Source: an uncultured Pelagibacteraceae bacterium | GTDB taxonomy: Bacteria > Pseudomonadota > Alphaproteobacteria > Pelagibacterales > Pelagibacteraceae | DNA: 34,322 nt | NCBI GenBank assembly: GCA_902596975.1 | Contig: CACJWS010000003.1 | Span: 101,914 to 136,235, forward strand | Direction of reading: 5' to 3' | Shown here: piece after piece, positions 15,635 to 24,643 of the stretch | Layout of the letters: each line of letters starts with the position of its first letter | Position numbering within the stretch: the stretch's first letter is position 1 | Notes under the pieces: generated by a model | Database searches by the model: none | Told to the model about the DNA's origin: nothing | What the model saw: the letters and a program-made list of their open reading frames with translations, nothing else | Made by a program: the position numbers and the translations under genes

Positions 15635-16826
15635 ACTTAAATTTAACCCGTATTTAGAAAAACTTTATCAATCGGATAAACCATTGATAATTTACAAGGT
15701 GGAAAATGGTTATGATATTTATACAGATTTTTCTAAAAAAATTAACTTATCAAAAAATAATATTCACAAATTTTTAAACTCTTTTGAAAAAACGAAATAT
15801 AAAAAAGAAACTGACCAATATGTTGGTTTTTTTGGATATGAAATTCTAAATAATTTGCTTGGTATTAAAATAAGCAAACAGTCTAAAAATGGTTTTTATA
15901 AAGGAGTTTTTTACAAACCAGAAACAATTATTAAAATTAGAGATAATATTTCAATATTTTCAAATAAAAAAAAGCAAGAATTTAATAATTATTTTAAACC
16001 AACTAAAATTTTATCACCATTTAAATTAAATATTAAATATCAAAAATACAAAAAAATATTTGATATTTTTTCAAAAAAAATAAGACAAGGAGAAACATAT
16101 CAAATAAAAATTTGCACAAAATATCGTAATAAATCTTCAATAAATCCAATTAATTTTTTTTGGAGATTAATGAAGTCAAATGCTTCACCAGAATCTTTTA
16201 TGATAAGAGATAAAAACTATTCTATTGTAAGCTGCTCTCCTGAAACTTTATTATTAAAAAAGGGCAACAAAATCATTACCAAGCCTATTGCTGGTACATT
16301 AAGAAAAAGTAAAAAAACGAACAGATCTAGTGCTTTAAAGTTTTTTAGAAATAATTCTAAAGAGACTAAAGAACATAATATGATTGTTGACATGGAAAGA
16401 AGTGATTTATCCAGAGTTTGTATTCCAGGAACAGTAAAAATTGATAAAGAAAAATATGTTGAGGAATATAGGCACTTATTTCATTATGTTACAACTATAT
16501 CCGGAAGCCTATTAAAGGGTACGACTATAAAAAATATTATCAAATCTATGATGCCTGGTGGATCAGTCATAGGCTGTCCAAAAATAAGAACGTTGGAATT
16601 ATTAAATCAACAAGAAAAAGAGAATAGAAATATTTTTACAGGTAGTTTTGGCTATATAAAATTTAATAAAGATATGAGATTTAACATAATAATAAGATCT
16701 ATATTAAACTATAAAAATACATCAGAAATATCTGCAGCATCTGGAGTTGTATTAGATAGTGCAGCAAAAAAAGAATTTAATGAAAATTTTATCAAAGCAA
16801 AATCATTATTAGAATTATTTAAATGA
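15612..16826 (+). CDS. pabB: Aminodeoxychorismate synthase component I (PabB), PIAGT variant
   Basis: This 404-residue chorismate-utilising enzyme would form 4-amino-4-deoxychorismate with ammonia from PabA, toward folate. Core motifs are CSPETLL (208-214), EHNMIVDMERSD (254-265) and GGSVIGCPKIRTLELL (316-331). The usual PabB lysine motif PIKGT is PIAGT here (225-229, A227), as in anthranilate synthase TrpE. The PabA- and PabC-type neighbours favour PabB over TrpE. The start is TTG at 15612, 23 bases inside the MFS gene; no ATG occurs near the N-terminus. It overlaps pabA by four bases. Confidence 0.8.
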   Translation: MNDHKSHKLKFNPYLEKLYQSDKPLIIYKVENGYDIYTDFSKKINLSKNNIHKFLNSFEKTKYKKETDQYVGFFGYEILNNLLGIKISKQSKNGFYKGVFYKPETIIKIRDNISIFSNKKKQEFNNYFKPTKILSPFKLNIKYQKYKKIFDIFSKKIRQGETYQIKICTKYRNKSSINPINFFWRLMKSNASPESFMIRDKNYSIVSCSPETLLLKKGNKIITKPIAGTLRKSKKTNRSSALKFFRNNSKETKEHNMIVDMERSDLSRVCIPGTVKIDKEKYVEEYRHLFHYVTTISGSLLKGTTIKNIIKSMMPGGSVIGCPKIRTLELLNQQEKENRNIFTGSFGYIKFNKDMRFNIIIRSILNYKNTSEISAASGVVLDSAAKKEFNENFIKAKSLLELFK

Positions 16827-17389
16827 TTTATATAATAGATCACCAGGATTCATTTACATGGAATGTAGTTCATCAATTCTCTCAGTTTGATAATGTTTAT
16901 TGTTCAAATTATTTTGAAATAAATAACAATTTATTAAATAAAGCTAATATAATTGTGTTATCTCCTGGACCTGGTTCACCCAAAGATTATCCAAATACTT
17001 CAAAAATTTATAATAAATTCAAAGGAAGAAAAAAAATCATAGGAATTTGCTTGGGGTATCAGCAAATATTACATTGTGAAAATGCCAAAATTATTCAACA
17101 AAGGAGAATATTTCATGGTTATCAATCTGAAGTAAAAGTTGTTTCGAATAAATCCATCTTTAGAAAGAATTCTAAATTTAAAGTTGGAAGATATCATTCA
17201 CTTAAGCTGCAAGAGCCATTTATTAAAGAAAATTTTGATATTACTATGAGATGCGCTAAAACTGATATTGCTATGGCTTTTGAAAACATAAAAGATGATG
17301 TATATGGTTTTCAATTTCATCCAGAATCTTTTTTAACAACAAATGGTAAAATTCTTATTAAAAAAATCTTACAGTCGAAAAGATCTTAA
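16823..17389 (+). CDS. pabA: Aminodeoxychorismate synthase glutamine amidotransferase (PabA)
   Basis: This 188-residue class I glutamine amidotransferase hydrolyses glutamine and passes ammonia to component I. The nucleophile is C76 in IGICLGYQQIL. The catalytic histidine and glutamate are H166 and E168 in FQFHPESF. The oxyanion-side motif LSPGPGSP (46-53) is present. It could equally be a TrpG; the assignment rests on the pabC-like gene that follows. It overlaps pabB by four bases and pabC by 47 bases. Confidence 0.88.
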   Translation: MIYIIDHQDSFTWNVVHQFSQFDNVYCSNYFEINNNLLNKANIIVLSPGPGSPKDYPNTSKIYNKFKGRKKIIGICLGYQQILHCENAKIIQQRRIFHGYQSEVKVVSNKSIFRKNSKFKVGRYHSLKLQEPFIKENFDITMRCAKTDIAMAFENIKDDVYGFQFHPESFLTTNGKILIKKILQSKRS

Positions 17390-18119
17390 AGAAAAAAAAT
17401 TTAAAGATCTATGGAATGCCCATGGGGTATTTACAACTATGTGGATCTATGGAAAGCCTCAAAAGATTTTATTTTTTAAAGAGCACATAGCAAATCTCAT
17501 TAAGTCTACTAAAAATTATAAAATTTATGATCGAAATTTAAAAAGAAATATATTTAAAATAATTAAATCCAATTTAAATAAACAAAAAAATTATAATCAT
17601 TTATTGAGAATTGCAGTAACCAAAAGTTTAATCTCTATATCTTTGAGAGATAAATTAAAAATTAAAAAAAATCTTCAGTTAAAGTTAGTCAATTACAATA
17701 GAATTAAGCCTGAACATAAAAATCTAAAGTATAAATTTATTTTAAAAAATTTATCTAAAATGGATAATACAAAATCAGATATTGCTCTTTGCTCAAATGG
17801 AAAAATTCTAGAAACAGGAACTTCAAATATTATTTTTATAAAAGATAATAAATACTATTCACCTATCAGGAAATTTTATCGAGGAGTTAATTTAAAGTTT
17901 TTTGAAAAGCAATTTAAGATAAAAAAAACTAATATTAATATAAATAAATTAAATCAATACGAGGAGATACTTCTAATCGGATCTGGAAAGGGAGTTTCTA
18001 CTGTTTCATCTATAAAAGAGAAAGACTGGAATAGAAAAAAATATAAATCTTACGAAACTTTCATAAGTAAATATCAAACTAAAATACTAAAACAGAAAAA
18101 ATTGAGTAATTATTTATGA
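17343..18119 (+). CDS. pabC: Aminodeoxychorismate lyase-like PLP enzyme (class IV aminotransferase)
   Basis: This 258-residue fold-type IV PLP protein probably removes pyruvate from aminodeoxychorismate to give p-aminobenzoate. Recognisable features are LWNAHGVFTTMWIYG (24-38), where family members have GD/HGVFET; HKNLKY near residue 121, where the PLP lysine is expected; ETGTSNIIFI near 156-165; and a C-terminal GSGKGVSTVSS. The protein is divergent and lysine-rich, so a D-amino acid or branched-chain aminotransferase role cannot be excluded. The only usable start lies 47 bases inside pabA. It overlaps the HIT gene by four bases. Confidence 0.75.
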   Translation: MVKFLLKKSYSRKDLKEKKFKDLWNAHGVFTTMWIYGKPQKILFFKEHIANLIKSTKNYKIYDRNLKRNIFKIIKSNLNKQKNYNHLLRIAVTKSLISISLRDKLKIKKNLQLKLVNYNRIKPEHKNLKYKFILKNLSKMDNTKSDIALCSNGKILETGTSNIIFIKDNKYYSPIRKFYRGVNLKFFEKQFKIKKTNININKLNQYEEILLIGSGKGVSTVSSIKEKDWNRKKYKSYETFISKYQTKILKQKKLSNYL

Positions 18120-18514
18120 GAAACCCTAATAACCCTTGCATATTCTGTTTTACAAAGAAAAAGGAATATCTTTTTGAAAATGAACTAGCTTATGCAACTA
18201 CTGACACTTACCCTGTATCAAAATTTCATTCACTTATAATTCCAAAGCGGTGTGTTAAAAACTATTTTGATCTAACCTCAAAAGAAATCCTAGCGTGCAA
18301 TAAGCTAATAAAAAAATTAAAAAAAAAAATTGAAAAGATCGATAGATCTGTGAAGGGTTTTAACATTGGAACCAACTCCGGCAAGGTTGCTGGACAATCT
18401 ATTAATCATTGTCATATTCATTTGATTCCAAGACGAAAAAATGATGTTAAAAACCCTCAAGGTGGTGTTCGAGCTGTAATCTCTTCTAAACAGCATTATG
18501 TAAGGAAAAAGTAA
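18116..18514 (+). CDS. HIT family nucleotide-binding hydrolase
   Basis: This 132-residue histidine-triad protein carries HCHIHLIPRR (H98-H102 region), the catalytic His-x-His-x-His motif, and an N-terminal zinc-site-like pair CIFC (8-11). Members hydrolyse dinucleoside polyphosphates or AMP-lysine-type phosphoramidates; the Ap4A-hydrolase-like branch fits the length. It is the last gene of the metC-MFS-pabBAC run, coupled by ATGA to pabC. No clear terminator follows in the 106 bases before aprM. Confidence 0.9.
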   Translation: MRNPNNPCIFCFTKKKEYLFENELAYATTDTYPVSKFHSLIIPKRCVKNYFDLTSKEILACNKLIKKLKKKIEKIDRSVKGFNIGTNSGKVAGQSINHCHIHLIPRRKNDVKNPQGGVRAVISSKQHYVRKK

Positions 18515-18547
18515 CTTTTATTAACATTTTTTTATTTAGATGAGATT

Positions 18548-18566
18548 ATTAGTCAGTTGAACTAAT
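18548..18566. promoter_or_regulatory. Inverted repeat upstream of aprM
   Basis: A perfect 6+6 inverted repeat ATTAGT-N7-ACTAAT lies 55 bases before the aprM ATG and overlaps a possible -35 box (TTGAAC, 18557-18562). A further ATTAGT half-site follows at 18591-18596. It could be an operator for aprMBA. The arms are short and AT-rich, so chance is possible. Confidence 0.3.
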
Positions 18567-18620
18567 ATTTTTTATAGATTAAAAACTCAGATTAGTATTA
18601 TATTTAGCGGAGATAATAAT

Positions 18621-19415
18621 ATGTTCACAACAAATCCATTTGCTGTACTTTCCTCAACAGTTCCTTCAATTGCTTTGCAAGCATTTGTTTTATTGATGTT
18701 AGCATTAGTAGTGATTGGAACACTGATGGATATTATTCATAAGAAGAATGTAAAATATTTTTTTAATAATGCTAAAAAAGCAAAAAAAGCAGCGAGTAGA
18801 GATTTAAGTCTTGGAGAAAAAACAGCGATAATTTCAAAAACAGTAGTACATGATATTGGAACTACATCTGAATTAGGTTTAGGTAAAAGAAGATTTGCAC
18901 ATGTATTAGGAATGTATGGAACAATATTATTTTGGATCGGGTCAGGCGTAATGATATTTGGATATTCTTCTCCAAATGCTGTAACCCCATCTATATGGCC
19001 AATTATTTGGCACGCTGGTGCAATTTTAACTTGCCTTGGAGCATATTGGTTTTGGTTTTTTTTAAGAGTAGATGTATCTGCTGAAGCTCACTCAGTTTTT
19101 AGAATCATAAAAGCAGATTTATTTGTTTTAGCTTTAGTATTATCTTCTACGTTTGGTTTAGCTTGGTCGTATTTCCAATATTCAGGATCTAATGGTTTAA
19201 GTATTTTATTTTTAATTTTGTTTGCTGTTGCTAACATAGTTTTATTTGGAGGAGTTTACTGGTCTAAATTTGCTCATATGTTCTACAAACCAGGTGCTGC
19301 AATCCAAAAAAATTTAGCAGAGGCAGATGGTTCCAGAGATAACCTGCCTCCACCTGCAGATGCTCCAGAACAATTTGGACTTGGAATTAAACGTGAGGCA
19401 CCAAAGCACTATTAA
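18621..19415 (+). CDS. aprM: Adenylylsulfate reductase membrane anchor AprM
   Basis: This 264-residue membrane protein has about six hydrophobic helices, with a loop GLGKRRFAHVLGMYGTILF and conserved histidines (H95-type and WHAG near residue 130) that could bind haem or face quinone. In sulfur-oxidising bacteria with the aprMBA order, AprM is thought to pass electrons from AprAB to the quinone pool in place of QmoABC. The start has a GCGGAGAT ribosome-binding site. The gene is followed by aprB after 39 bases. The role is taken from known aprMBA loci; the protein alone would be hard to identify. Confidence 0.85.
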   Translation: MFTTNPFAVLSSTVPSIALQAFVLLMLALVVIGTLMDIIHKKNVKYFFNNAKKAKKAASRDLSLGEKTAIISKTVVHDIGTTSELGLGKRRFAHVLGMYGTILFWIGSGVMIFGYSSPNAVTPSIWPIIWHAGAILTCLGAYWFWFFLRVDVSAEAHSVFRIIKADLFVLALVLSSTFGLAWSYFQYSGSNGLSILFLILFAVANIVLFGGVYWSKFAHMFYKPGAAIQKNLAEADGSRDNLPPPADAPEQFGLGIKREAPKHY

Positions 19416-19454
19416 TATGATTGATAAAATTTTAAAGAAAGGTAATAAGTAAAT

Positions 19455-19925
19455 ATGTCAACTTTTGTATACATGACGAGATGTGATGGTTGTGGTCATT
19501 GTGTAGATATATGTCCATCAGACATTATGCACATAGACGAAACTATTAGAAGAGCAAAAAATATAGAACCAAATTTTTGTTGGGAATGCTATTCATGCGT
19601 TAAGGCATGTCCCAATCATGCAATTGATGTAAGAGGATATGCTGACTTTGCTCCAATGGGTCATAGTGTTAGAGTTAGAAGAGAAGAAGAAAAAGGAACT
19701 ATTTCTTGGAGAATTAAATTTAGAAACGGTACAGAGAAGAATTTTGTATCACCAATAACAACAAAACCTTGGGGTAAATTCATACCAAAATTAGCTGAAG
19801 CTGATACTCCTAATCAAGGAGAGATTAACTCACAAATTTTATATAATGAGCCACATGGTTTAAATACTGAAAAAGATTTACCAACATTAGATAAGAATTC
19901 ATTTAAGCAAGGCGTTTACTATTAA
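19455..19925 (+). CDS. aprB: Adenylylsulfate reductase beta subunit (iron-sulfur protein)
   Basis: This 156-residue electron-transfer subunit binds two [4Fe-4S] clusters: C10, C13, C16 and C20 (CDGCGHCVDICP), and C42, C45, C48 and C52 (CWECYSCVKACP). The C-terminal tail (about 95-156) wraps the alpha subunit in known structures. It acts in the cytoplasm with AprA, in this context probably in the direction sulfite plus AMP to adenylylsulfate. Its stop codon shares one base with the aprA ATG (TAATG). Confidence 0.96.
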   Translation: MSTFVYMTRCDGCGHCVDICPSDIMHIDETIRRAKNIEPNFCWECYSCVKACPNHAIDVRGYADFAPMGHSVRVRREEEKGTISWRIKFRNGTEKNFVSPITTKPWGKFIPKLAEADTPNQGEINSQILYNEPHGLNTEKDLPTLDKNSFKQGVYY

Positions 19926-21784
19926 TGGCTAAGCACAAAACTATCATCGAAGAATGTGACGTACTAGTTGTCGGTGGAGGTATGGCTGGAACAGGGGCTA
20001 CTTTTGAGGCAAGACACTGGGGAAGAGATTTAAAAATAATCTGTGTTGAAAAAGCAAATATAGATAGAAGTGGTGCCGTTGCACAAGGTCTTTACGCAAT
20101 TAACTGTTATATGGGAATGCAGTGGGGCGAGAATATGCCAGAAGACCATGTACGGTACGCTAGAAACGATTTGATGGGTCTTGTTAGAGAAGATTTAGGT
20201 TATGACATGGCACGTCATGTGGACTCAACTGTTCACATGTTCGATGAATGGGGTCTTCCAATGATGAAAAACAAAGAAACTGGAAGATATCAAAGAGAAG
20301 GTAAGTGGCAAATTATGATACACGGTGAAAGTTACAAACCAATTGTAGCAGAGGCCGCAAAAAAATCTGCTGATAAAATTTATAACAGAATAATGATTAC
20401 CCATCTTTTAAAAGATGAAAAAAATCCAAACCGAATAGCTGGTGCAGTTGGCTTCAATGTTAGAACTGGAAATTTTCACGTATTTAAATCTAGAACAGTA
20501 GTTGTTTCTGCTGGTGGAGCATCGCACATATTTAAACCAAGAGCAGTTGGTGAAGGTATGGGTAGAACATGGTATGCACCTTGGAGTAATGGATCTGCTT
20601 ATGCATTACCTATTCAAGCAGGGGCAAAAATGACTCAAATGGAAAATAGAATTGTACTTTGTAGATTTAAAGATGGTTATGGTCCAGTTGGAGCATATTT
20701 CCTTCATTTAAAAACATATACTCAAAACGCTAATGGCGAAAACTATGAGAAGAAATGGTATGAAGCTACTAAAGAATTAGTAGGTGAATATATAGACCAT
20801 CATCCAACACCAACTTGTTTGAGAAATCATGCATTTATTCAAGAGACAGCTGCGGGTGGTGGACCAATACACATGGTTACAAAAGAAGCATTTCAAGATC
20901 CACATTTAGAAACTGTAGGATGGGAAAATTTCTTAGGAATGACAGTTGGACAAGCAGTTGTATGGGCATCTCAAAATATTGATCCGAAATATACAAATCC
21001 TGAATTAACTACATCAGAGCCATATGTAATGGGATCTCATGCTACTTGTTCAGGAGCATGGGTTAGTGGACCAGAAGATATAGCACCTGATGAATATTTC
21101 TGGGGATACAATAGAATGATGACTATCGATGGATTATTTGGAGCAGGAGATGCAGTTGGCGGAAGTGCTCACAAGTTTTCATCTGGTTCGTTTACAGAAG
21201 GAAGATTAGCCTCTAAAGCTGCTGTTAAGTATATTCAAGATAAAAAAGCTGATGATATTGAAGTTTCTGATGCACAATTAGAGAAGCTTAAAGAAGAAAT
21301 ATTCAAGCCAATTGAAAATTATACTGTGGGAAGAAATGAAATTACTGGAGGAACTGTTTCTCCAAGCTATATTTTACCTATACAAGGACTACAAAGACTA
21401 CAAAAAATTATGGATGAATATTGTGGTGGGTTAACAAATAATTACATGACAAACGATAATCTGCTTAAAAAAGGCTTAGAACAGCTACAATTACTCCAAG
21501 AAGACTTAGATCATGTCGGAGCTGAAGATTATCACCAATTGATGAGAGCATGGGAACTCAAACATAGAGCTGTAACTTCAGAATGTGTTGCTCATCATAC
21601 ATTATTTAGAGAAGAAACGCGTTGGCCAGGCTATTATTATAGAGGCGATCATATGAAACTTGATGATGAAAACTGGCACTGTTTAACTGTTTCTAGAAGA
21701 GATCCTGAAACTGGAAAATTTGAAATGGAGAAAAAGCCTGTTTATCATATCGTTGATGATAAAGAGAAGAAGCAAGCTTCCTAA
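19925..21784 (+). CDS. aprA: Adenylylsulfate reductase alpha subunit (FAD)
   Basis: This 619-residue flavoprotein interconverts sulfite plus AMP and adenylylsulfate. The FAD-binding GGGMAG is at 17-22. The substrate-site arginine is R247 in CRFKDGYGPVG and the substrate-site histidine is H372 in GSHATCSGAWVSGPED. The full C-terminal cap is present (RDPETGKFEMEKKP). With no dsr or qmo genes in the window and with AprM upstream, an oxidative role fed by sulfite from SuyAB and Xsc is the best reading. It starts on the last base of the aprB stop. Confidence 0.96.
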   Translation: MAKHKTIIEECDVLVVGGGMAGTGATFEARHWGRDLKIICVEKANIDRSGAVAQGLYAINCYMGMQWGENMPEDHVRYARNDLMGLVREDLGYDMARHVDSTVHMFDEWGLPMMKNKETGRYQREGKWQIMIHGESYKPIVAEAAKKSADKIYNRIMITHLLKDEKNPNRIAGAVGFNVRTGNFHVFKSRTVVVSAGGASHIFKPRAVGEGMGRTWYAPWSNGSAYALPIQAGAKMTQMENRIVLCRFKDGYGPVGAYFLHLKTYTQNANGENYEKKWYEATKELVGEYIDHHPTPTCLRNHAFIQETAAGGGPIHMVTKEAFQDPHLETVGWENFLGMTVGQAVVWASQNIDPKYTNPELTTSEPYVMGSHATCSGAWVSGPEDIAPDEYFWGYNRMMTIDGLFGAGDAVGGSAHKFSSGSFTEGRLASKAAVKYIQDKKADDIEVSDAQLEKLKEEIFKPIENYTVGRNEITGGTVSPSYILPIQGLQRLQKIMDEYCGGLTNNYMTNDNLLKKGLEQLQLLQEDLDHVGAEDYHQLMRAWELKHRAVTSECVAHHTLFREETRWPGYYYRGDHMKLDDENWHCLTVSRRDPETGKFEMEKKPVYHIVDDKEKKQAS

Positions 21785-21793
21785 CCATTTTAC

Positions 21794-22144
21794 ATGAGTA
21801 TTGTCGACAAATCAGACGAAGAAATCATTAAAATTGCTGATCCTATCTGGGATAACATGGTTAGATGTTCAAACATGAAAGATTATGGTGGTTTTACTAG
21901 GGATTTATCTTCACAAATGCTTTACGGGGCCAACGAAGTAGAGCTTGGTAAGCAATGGGCAAGCAATAAGCTGATTTCAAGTCTTAAAGAAGGGTGTAAG
22001 GCTATAGGCTGTTTAAGAAGAGGCTTGTACGTAACAGTTGTCTATAAACAAAACAGTACAGAGATACCTGGAGACTTTTTAGGTCGACTTGTTCTTGGAG
22101 AAGAGGGAGATGAGGTCAAAGTCTTTGGAGCAACTATTTTTTAA
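21794..22144 (+). CDS. Unknown 116-residue protein downstream of aprA
   Basis: No family is recognised with confidence in this soluble protein. It starts MSIVDKSDEEIIKIADPIWD, and the segment WDNMVRCSNMKDYGGFTRDL followed by a strand-rich C-terminal half (YVTVVYKQNS, GDFLGRLVLGEEG, VKVFGATIF) suggests a helix-then-sheet fold such as the NTF2-like/SnoaL type. Cysteines are at 26, 68 and 73, the last two within GCKAIGCLRRG. It starts nine bases after aprA, so it is almost surely in the apr operon and may act on a sulfur compound or on AprA. That role is inference from position. Confidence 0.75.
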   Translation: MSIVDKSDEEIIKIADPIWDNMVRCSNMKDYGGFTRDLSSQMLYGANEVELGKQWASNKLISSLKEGCKAIGCLRRGLYVTVVYKQNSTEIPGDFLGRLVLGEEGDEVKVFGATIF

Positions 22145-22195
22145 ATTCAACTAAATATTATTTGCATTTAATAAAACTTGTGGTATTTCGCGGGT

Positions 22196-22342
22196 ATGCT
22201 TCAAGCTTTTAATCAAAATATTAAGAAAATCCCTTTATTAGTTTCAAATCAGCTTTCAAAAATAATTAAATCTTTTCTATATCTTTTTATATTTTTTACT
22301 TGGGCATTTATAATCCTAGGAACATTTCAAAATTTTATTTAA
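22196..22342 (+). CDS. Possible small membrane peptide, 48 residues
   Basis: The frame starts MLQAFNQNIKKIPLLVSNQL and has one hydrophobic helix at about 27-44 (YLFIFFTWAFIILGTF), ending QNFI. It fills the otherwise empty gap between the 116-residue gene and the TauE-family gene. No good ribosome-binding site is seen (CGCGGGT lies immediately before the ATG). The amphipathic N-terminus plus one helix looks like a real small membrane protein, but chance cannot be excluded in sequence this AT-rich. Confidence 0.4.
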   Translation: MLQAFNQNIKKIPLLVSNQLSKIIKSFLYLFIFFTWAFIILGTFQNFI

Positions 22343-22393
22343 TTTATTCTTATAATCATTGACTTTAGATTATGAGAGGAATAGTTAGATTGT

Positions 22394-23479
22394 ATGGAAT
22401 ATTTTCTTCCAATAGCTCAAGTCGAGATTAACATACTCTTCATATTTGGTTTAAGTTTAGCAGTTGGTATTCTTTCAGGATTGTTTGGTGTAGGCGGAGG
22501 ATTTTTAATGACACCTTTTTTAATATTTTTAGGTATTCCACCTGCTTATGCAGTACCAAATGAAGCAAGTAATATTTTAGGAACATCGGTATCCGGTTCA
22601 ACTACTCATTATTTAAAAGGTACATTAGATTATAAAATGGGATTGATGATTGTAGTGGGAGGAACTATTGGAACTTTACTAGGGATCTTAACTTTTTCTT
22701 ATTTTCAAGATATTGGAAAAATAAACATCGTTATCTCTTTAGCCTACATGTATATCTTGGCTATACTTGGAACTTTAATGCTTATCCAAGGAGTATCAGA
22801 AATTGATAAGGCTAGAAAAAAAATTGTTGTAAGAAAAAAATTACATACGCATTATTGGATACATGGACTTCCCTTTAGAATGCGTTTTAAAAAATCAAAG
22901 GTTTATGAAAGCGCATTTACTCCAATTATTATTGGTTTAATTGTAGGATATATCGCTGCAATTATGGGAGTAGGTGGTGCATTTATATTGGTTCCTGCAA
23001 TGATTTATATTATTGGAATGCCAACTAAACTAATTCCTGGTACATCTTTGTTTGTTACAATATTTGTAAGTGCAATCGTAACAGTTCTTCATGCCTTTAA
23101 TTATGGAACAATTGATCTTGTTTTAGTTTTTGTACTTATACTTGGTTCAATTATTGGTGTTCAGTTTGGTCAAAAAATTGGTGAAAAAGTTGATAGCTCA
23201 GAATTTAAAACAATCTTAGCAGTACTTTTATTATTAGTTGGAATTGCAATTGCTTATGACACTTTTATTAAAGAAGATGTAATCGTTGAAACAGTTGCAA
23301 ATGGAACTAAAAACCTTGGAAACATTGCACAGTTTATTTTAGATTATTCAAAAGACCTTCCAGTATTTTATGGACTTACATCAGTTGTATTAGCAGTAGT
23401 TCTTGGAATTGGAGCTGCAGTTTTAAGAAATTATATTTCTAAGTGGAATAAAGCAAGAGAAGCTAAGCTTAAAGCTTAA
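22394..23479 (+). CDS. tauE: TauE/SafE family permease, probable sulfite/sulfonate exporter
   Basis: This 361-residue membrane protein has two TauE repeats: [20 protein letters not shown] near residue 20 and [18 protein letters not shown] near 180. They are separated by a charged cytoplasmic stretch (about 135-165), and about ten helices are present. It lies between aprMBA and suyBA-xsc, so export of the sulfite released by the desulfonating enzymes is the likely job; import of a sulfonate is possible. A GAGAGGA site lies 15 bases before the ATG, farther than usual, but an in-frame stop just upstream fixes this start. The stop overlaps the convergent suyB stop. Confidence 0.88.
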   Translation: MEYFLPIAQVEINILFIFGLSLAVGILSGLFGVGGGFLMTPFLIFLGIPPAYAVPNEASNILGTSVSGSTTHYLKGTLDYKMGLMIVVGGTIGTLLGILTFSYFQDIGKINIVISLAYMYILAILGTLMLIQGVSEIDKARKKIVVRKKLHTHYWIHGLPFRMRFKKSKVYESAFTPIIIGLIVGYIAAIMGVGGAFILVPAMIYIIGMPTKLIPGTSLFVTIFVSAIVTVLHAFNYGTIDLVLVFVLILGSIIGVQFGQKIGEKVDSSEFKTILAVLLLLVGIAIAYDTFIKEDVIVETVANGTKNLGNIAQFILDYSKDLPVFYGLTSVVLAVVLGIGAAVLRNYISKWNKAREAKLKA

Positions 23480-24642
23480 GCACTTCTGTATAATTTAGTC
23501 ATAACAAATTCTCTATGACCAAGTGCTTCAGCACATGTTAATCTTCCGTTTGCAACTCTTATTGTAGCTTTAATTAATTCATCACCAGCTTCATCTAAAT
23601 TCATTTCTCTTGATAAAATTTTAGAAACATCAACATCAATATGCTCACTCATAGTTCTAGCAGTTAAAGGATTAGCAGTTAGTTTTACGACAGGTTCAAT
23701 TGGGTTTCCAATTATATTTCCTTGTCCAGTTGGAAATAGGTGTAGATTGAACCCTCCTGCCGCTTGTAAGGTAACACATTCAGCAGCAGCTGATGAGGTA
23801 TCCATAAAGTATAAACCTGGACCTTTAGTTGGTTCTTCTGCTGGTTCTAGTACATCAATAAATTTACATCCACCAATTTTTTGAAAGTTTCCAAATGCTT
23901 TTTCTTCAATTGTAGTAAGTCCACCTGCTATGTTTCCAGCTGTTGGTTGACTTTCGGAAAGATCGTCTGTTGCTTCTTTTAAGATAAAATCATTATAAGA
24001 ACTCCAAGTTTTTCTAAACTTTTCTTGAGCTTCAGGAGTTTTTCCTCTTTTTTCACATACAGTTTCAGCACCCGTCAGCTCAGATGTTTCACCAAAACAT
24101 AAATGAACACCAAGGGGCTCTAATTTATCCATTAAATTTCCAACTGTAGGATTTGATGCTAATCCTGATGTTGTATCAGACTCTCCACATTTAACTGATA
24201 TCCATAAATCACTTATAGGACGCTCTTCTCTTTGTTTCTCAGATGCCCAAATTGAAAATTCTTGAGCTTTCTTTGAAACTCTTGCGATAGTGTCTATATC
24301 TCCTACACCTTCTATACTAAAACCTTCAACTGGTTTTCCAGTTGTTGCAATTGCATCAACAATTCTTTTTGTCCATTTAGGCTCAATACCAATTACTATA
24401 ACTGCTGCAACATTTGGATTTTTTCCTGTTCCAATCATTGTTCTAAAATGAAGTTCTAGGTCTGCTCCAAATTGTAATCTTCCATAAGAATGTGGAAGTG
24501 CAATCGTACCTTTAATATTATTAGCTACAGCTTCAGCGCAAGCATTTGAAATATCATCAACAGGAAGAATTATTACGTGATTTCTTGTACCTGTTCTTCC
24601 ATCTTCTCTTTTATATCCTAAAAACGTTTTTGGAATTTCCAT
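23476..24642 (-). CDS. suyB: (2R)-sulfolactate sulfo-lyase large subunit
   Basis: This 388-residue UxaA-family lyase subunit would, with SuyA, split 3-sulfolactate into pyruvate and sulfite. Blocks typical of SuyB are [16 protein letters not shown] at the N-terminus, [36 protein letters not shown] near 165, [10 protein letters not shown] and [10 protein letters not shown]. The altronate/galactarate dehydratase relatives share the fold, but these blocks and the xsc neighbour favour SuyB. The start lies one base after the suyA stop. The stop codon overlaps the tauE stop on the other strand. Confidence 0.92.
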   Translation of the reverse strand: MEIPKTFLGYKREDGRTGTRNHVIILPVDDISNACAEAVANNIKGTIALPHSYGRLQFGADLELHFRTMIGTGKNPNVAAVIVIGIEPKWTKRIVDAIATTGKPVEGFSIEGVGDIDTIARVSKKAQEFSIWASEKQREERPISDLWISVKCGESDTTSGLASNPTVGNLMDKLEPLGVHLCFGETSELTGAETVCEKRGKTPEAQEKFRKTWSSYNDFILKEATDDLSESQPTAGNIAGGLTTIEEKAFGNFQKIGGCKFIDVLEPAEEPTKGPGLYFMDTSSAAAECVTLQAAGGFNLHLFPTGQGNIIGNPIEPVVKLTANPLTARTMSEHIDVDVSKILSREMNLDEAGDELIKATIRVANGRLTCAEALGHREFVMTKLYRSA

Positions 24643-24643
24643 T

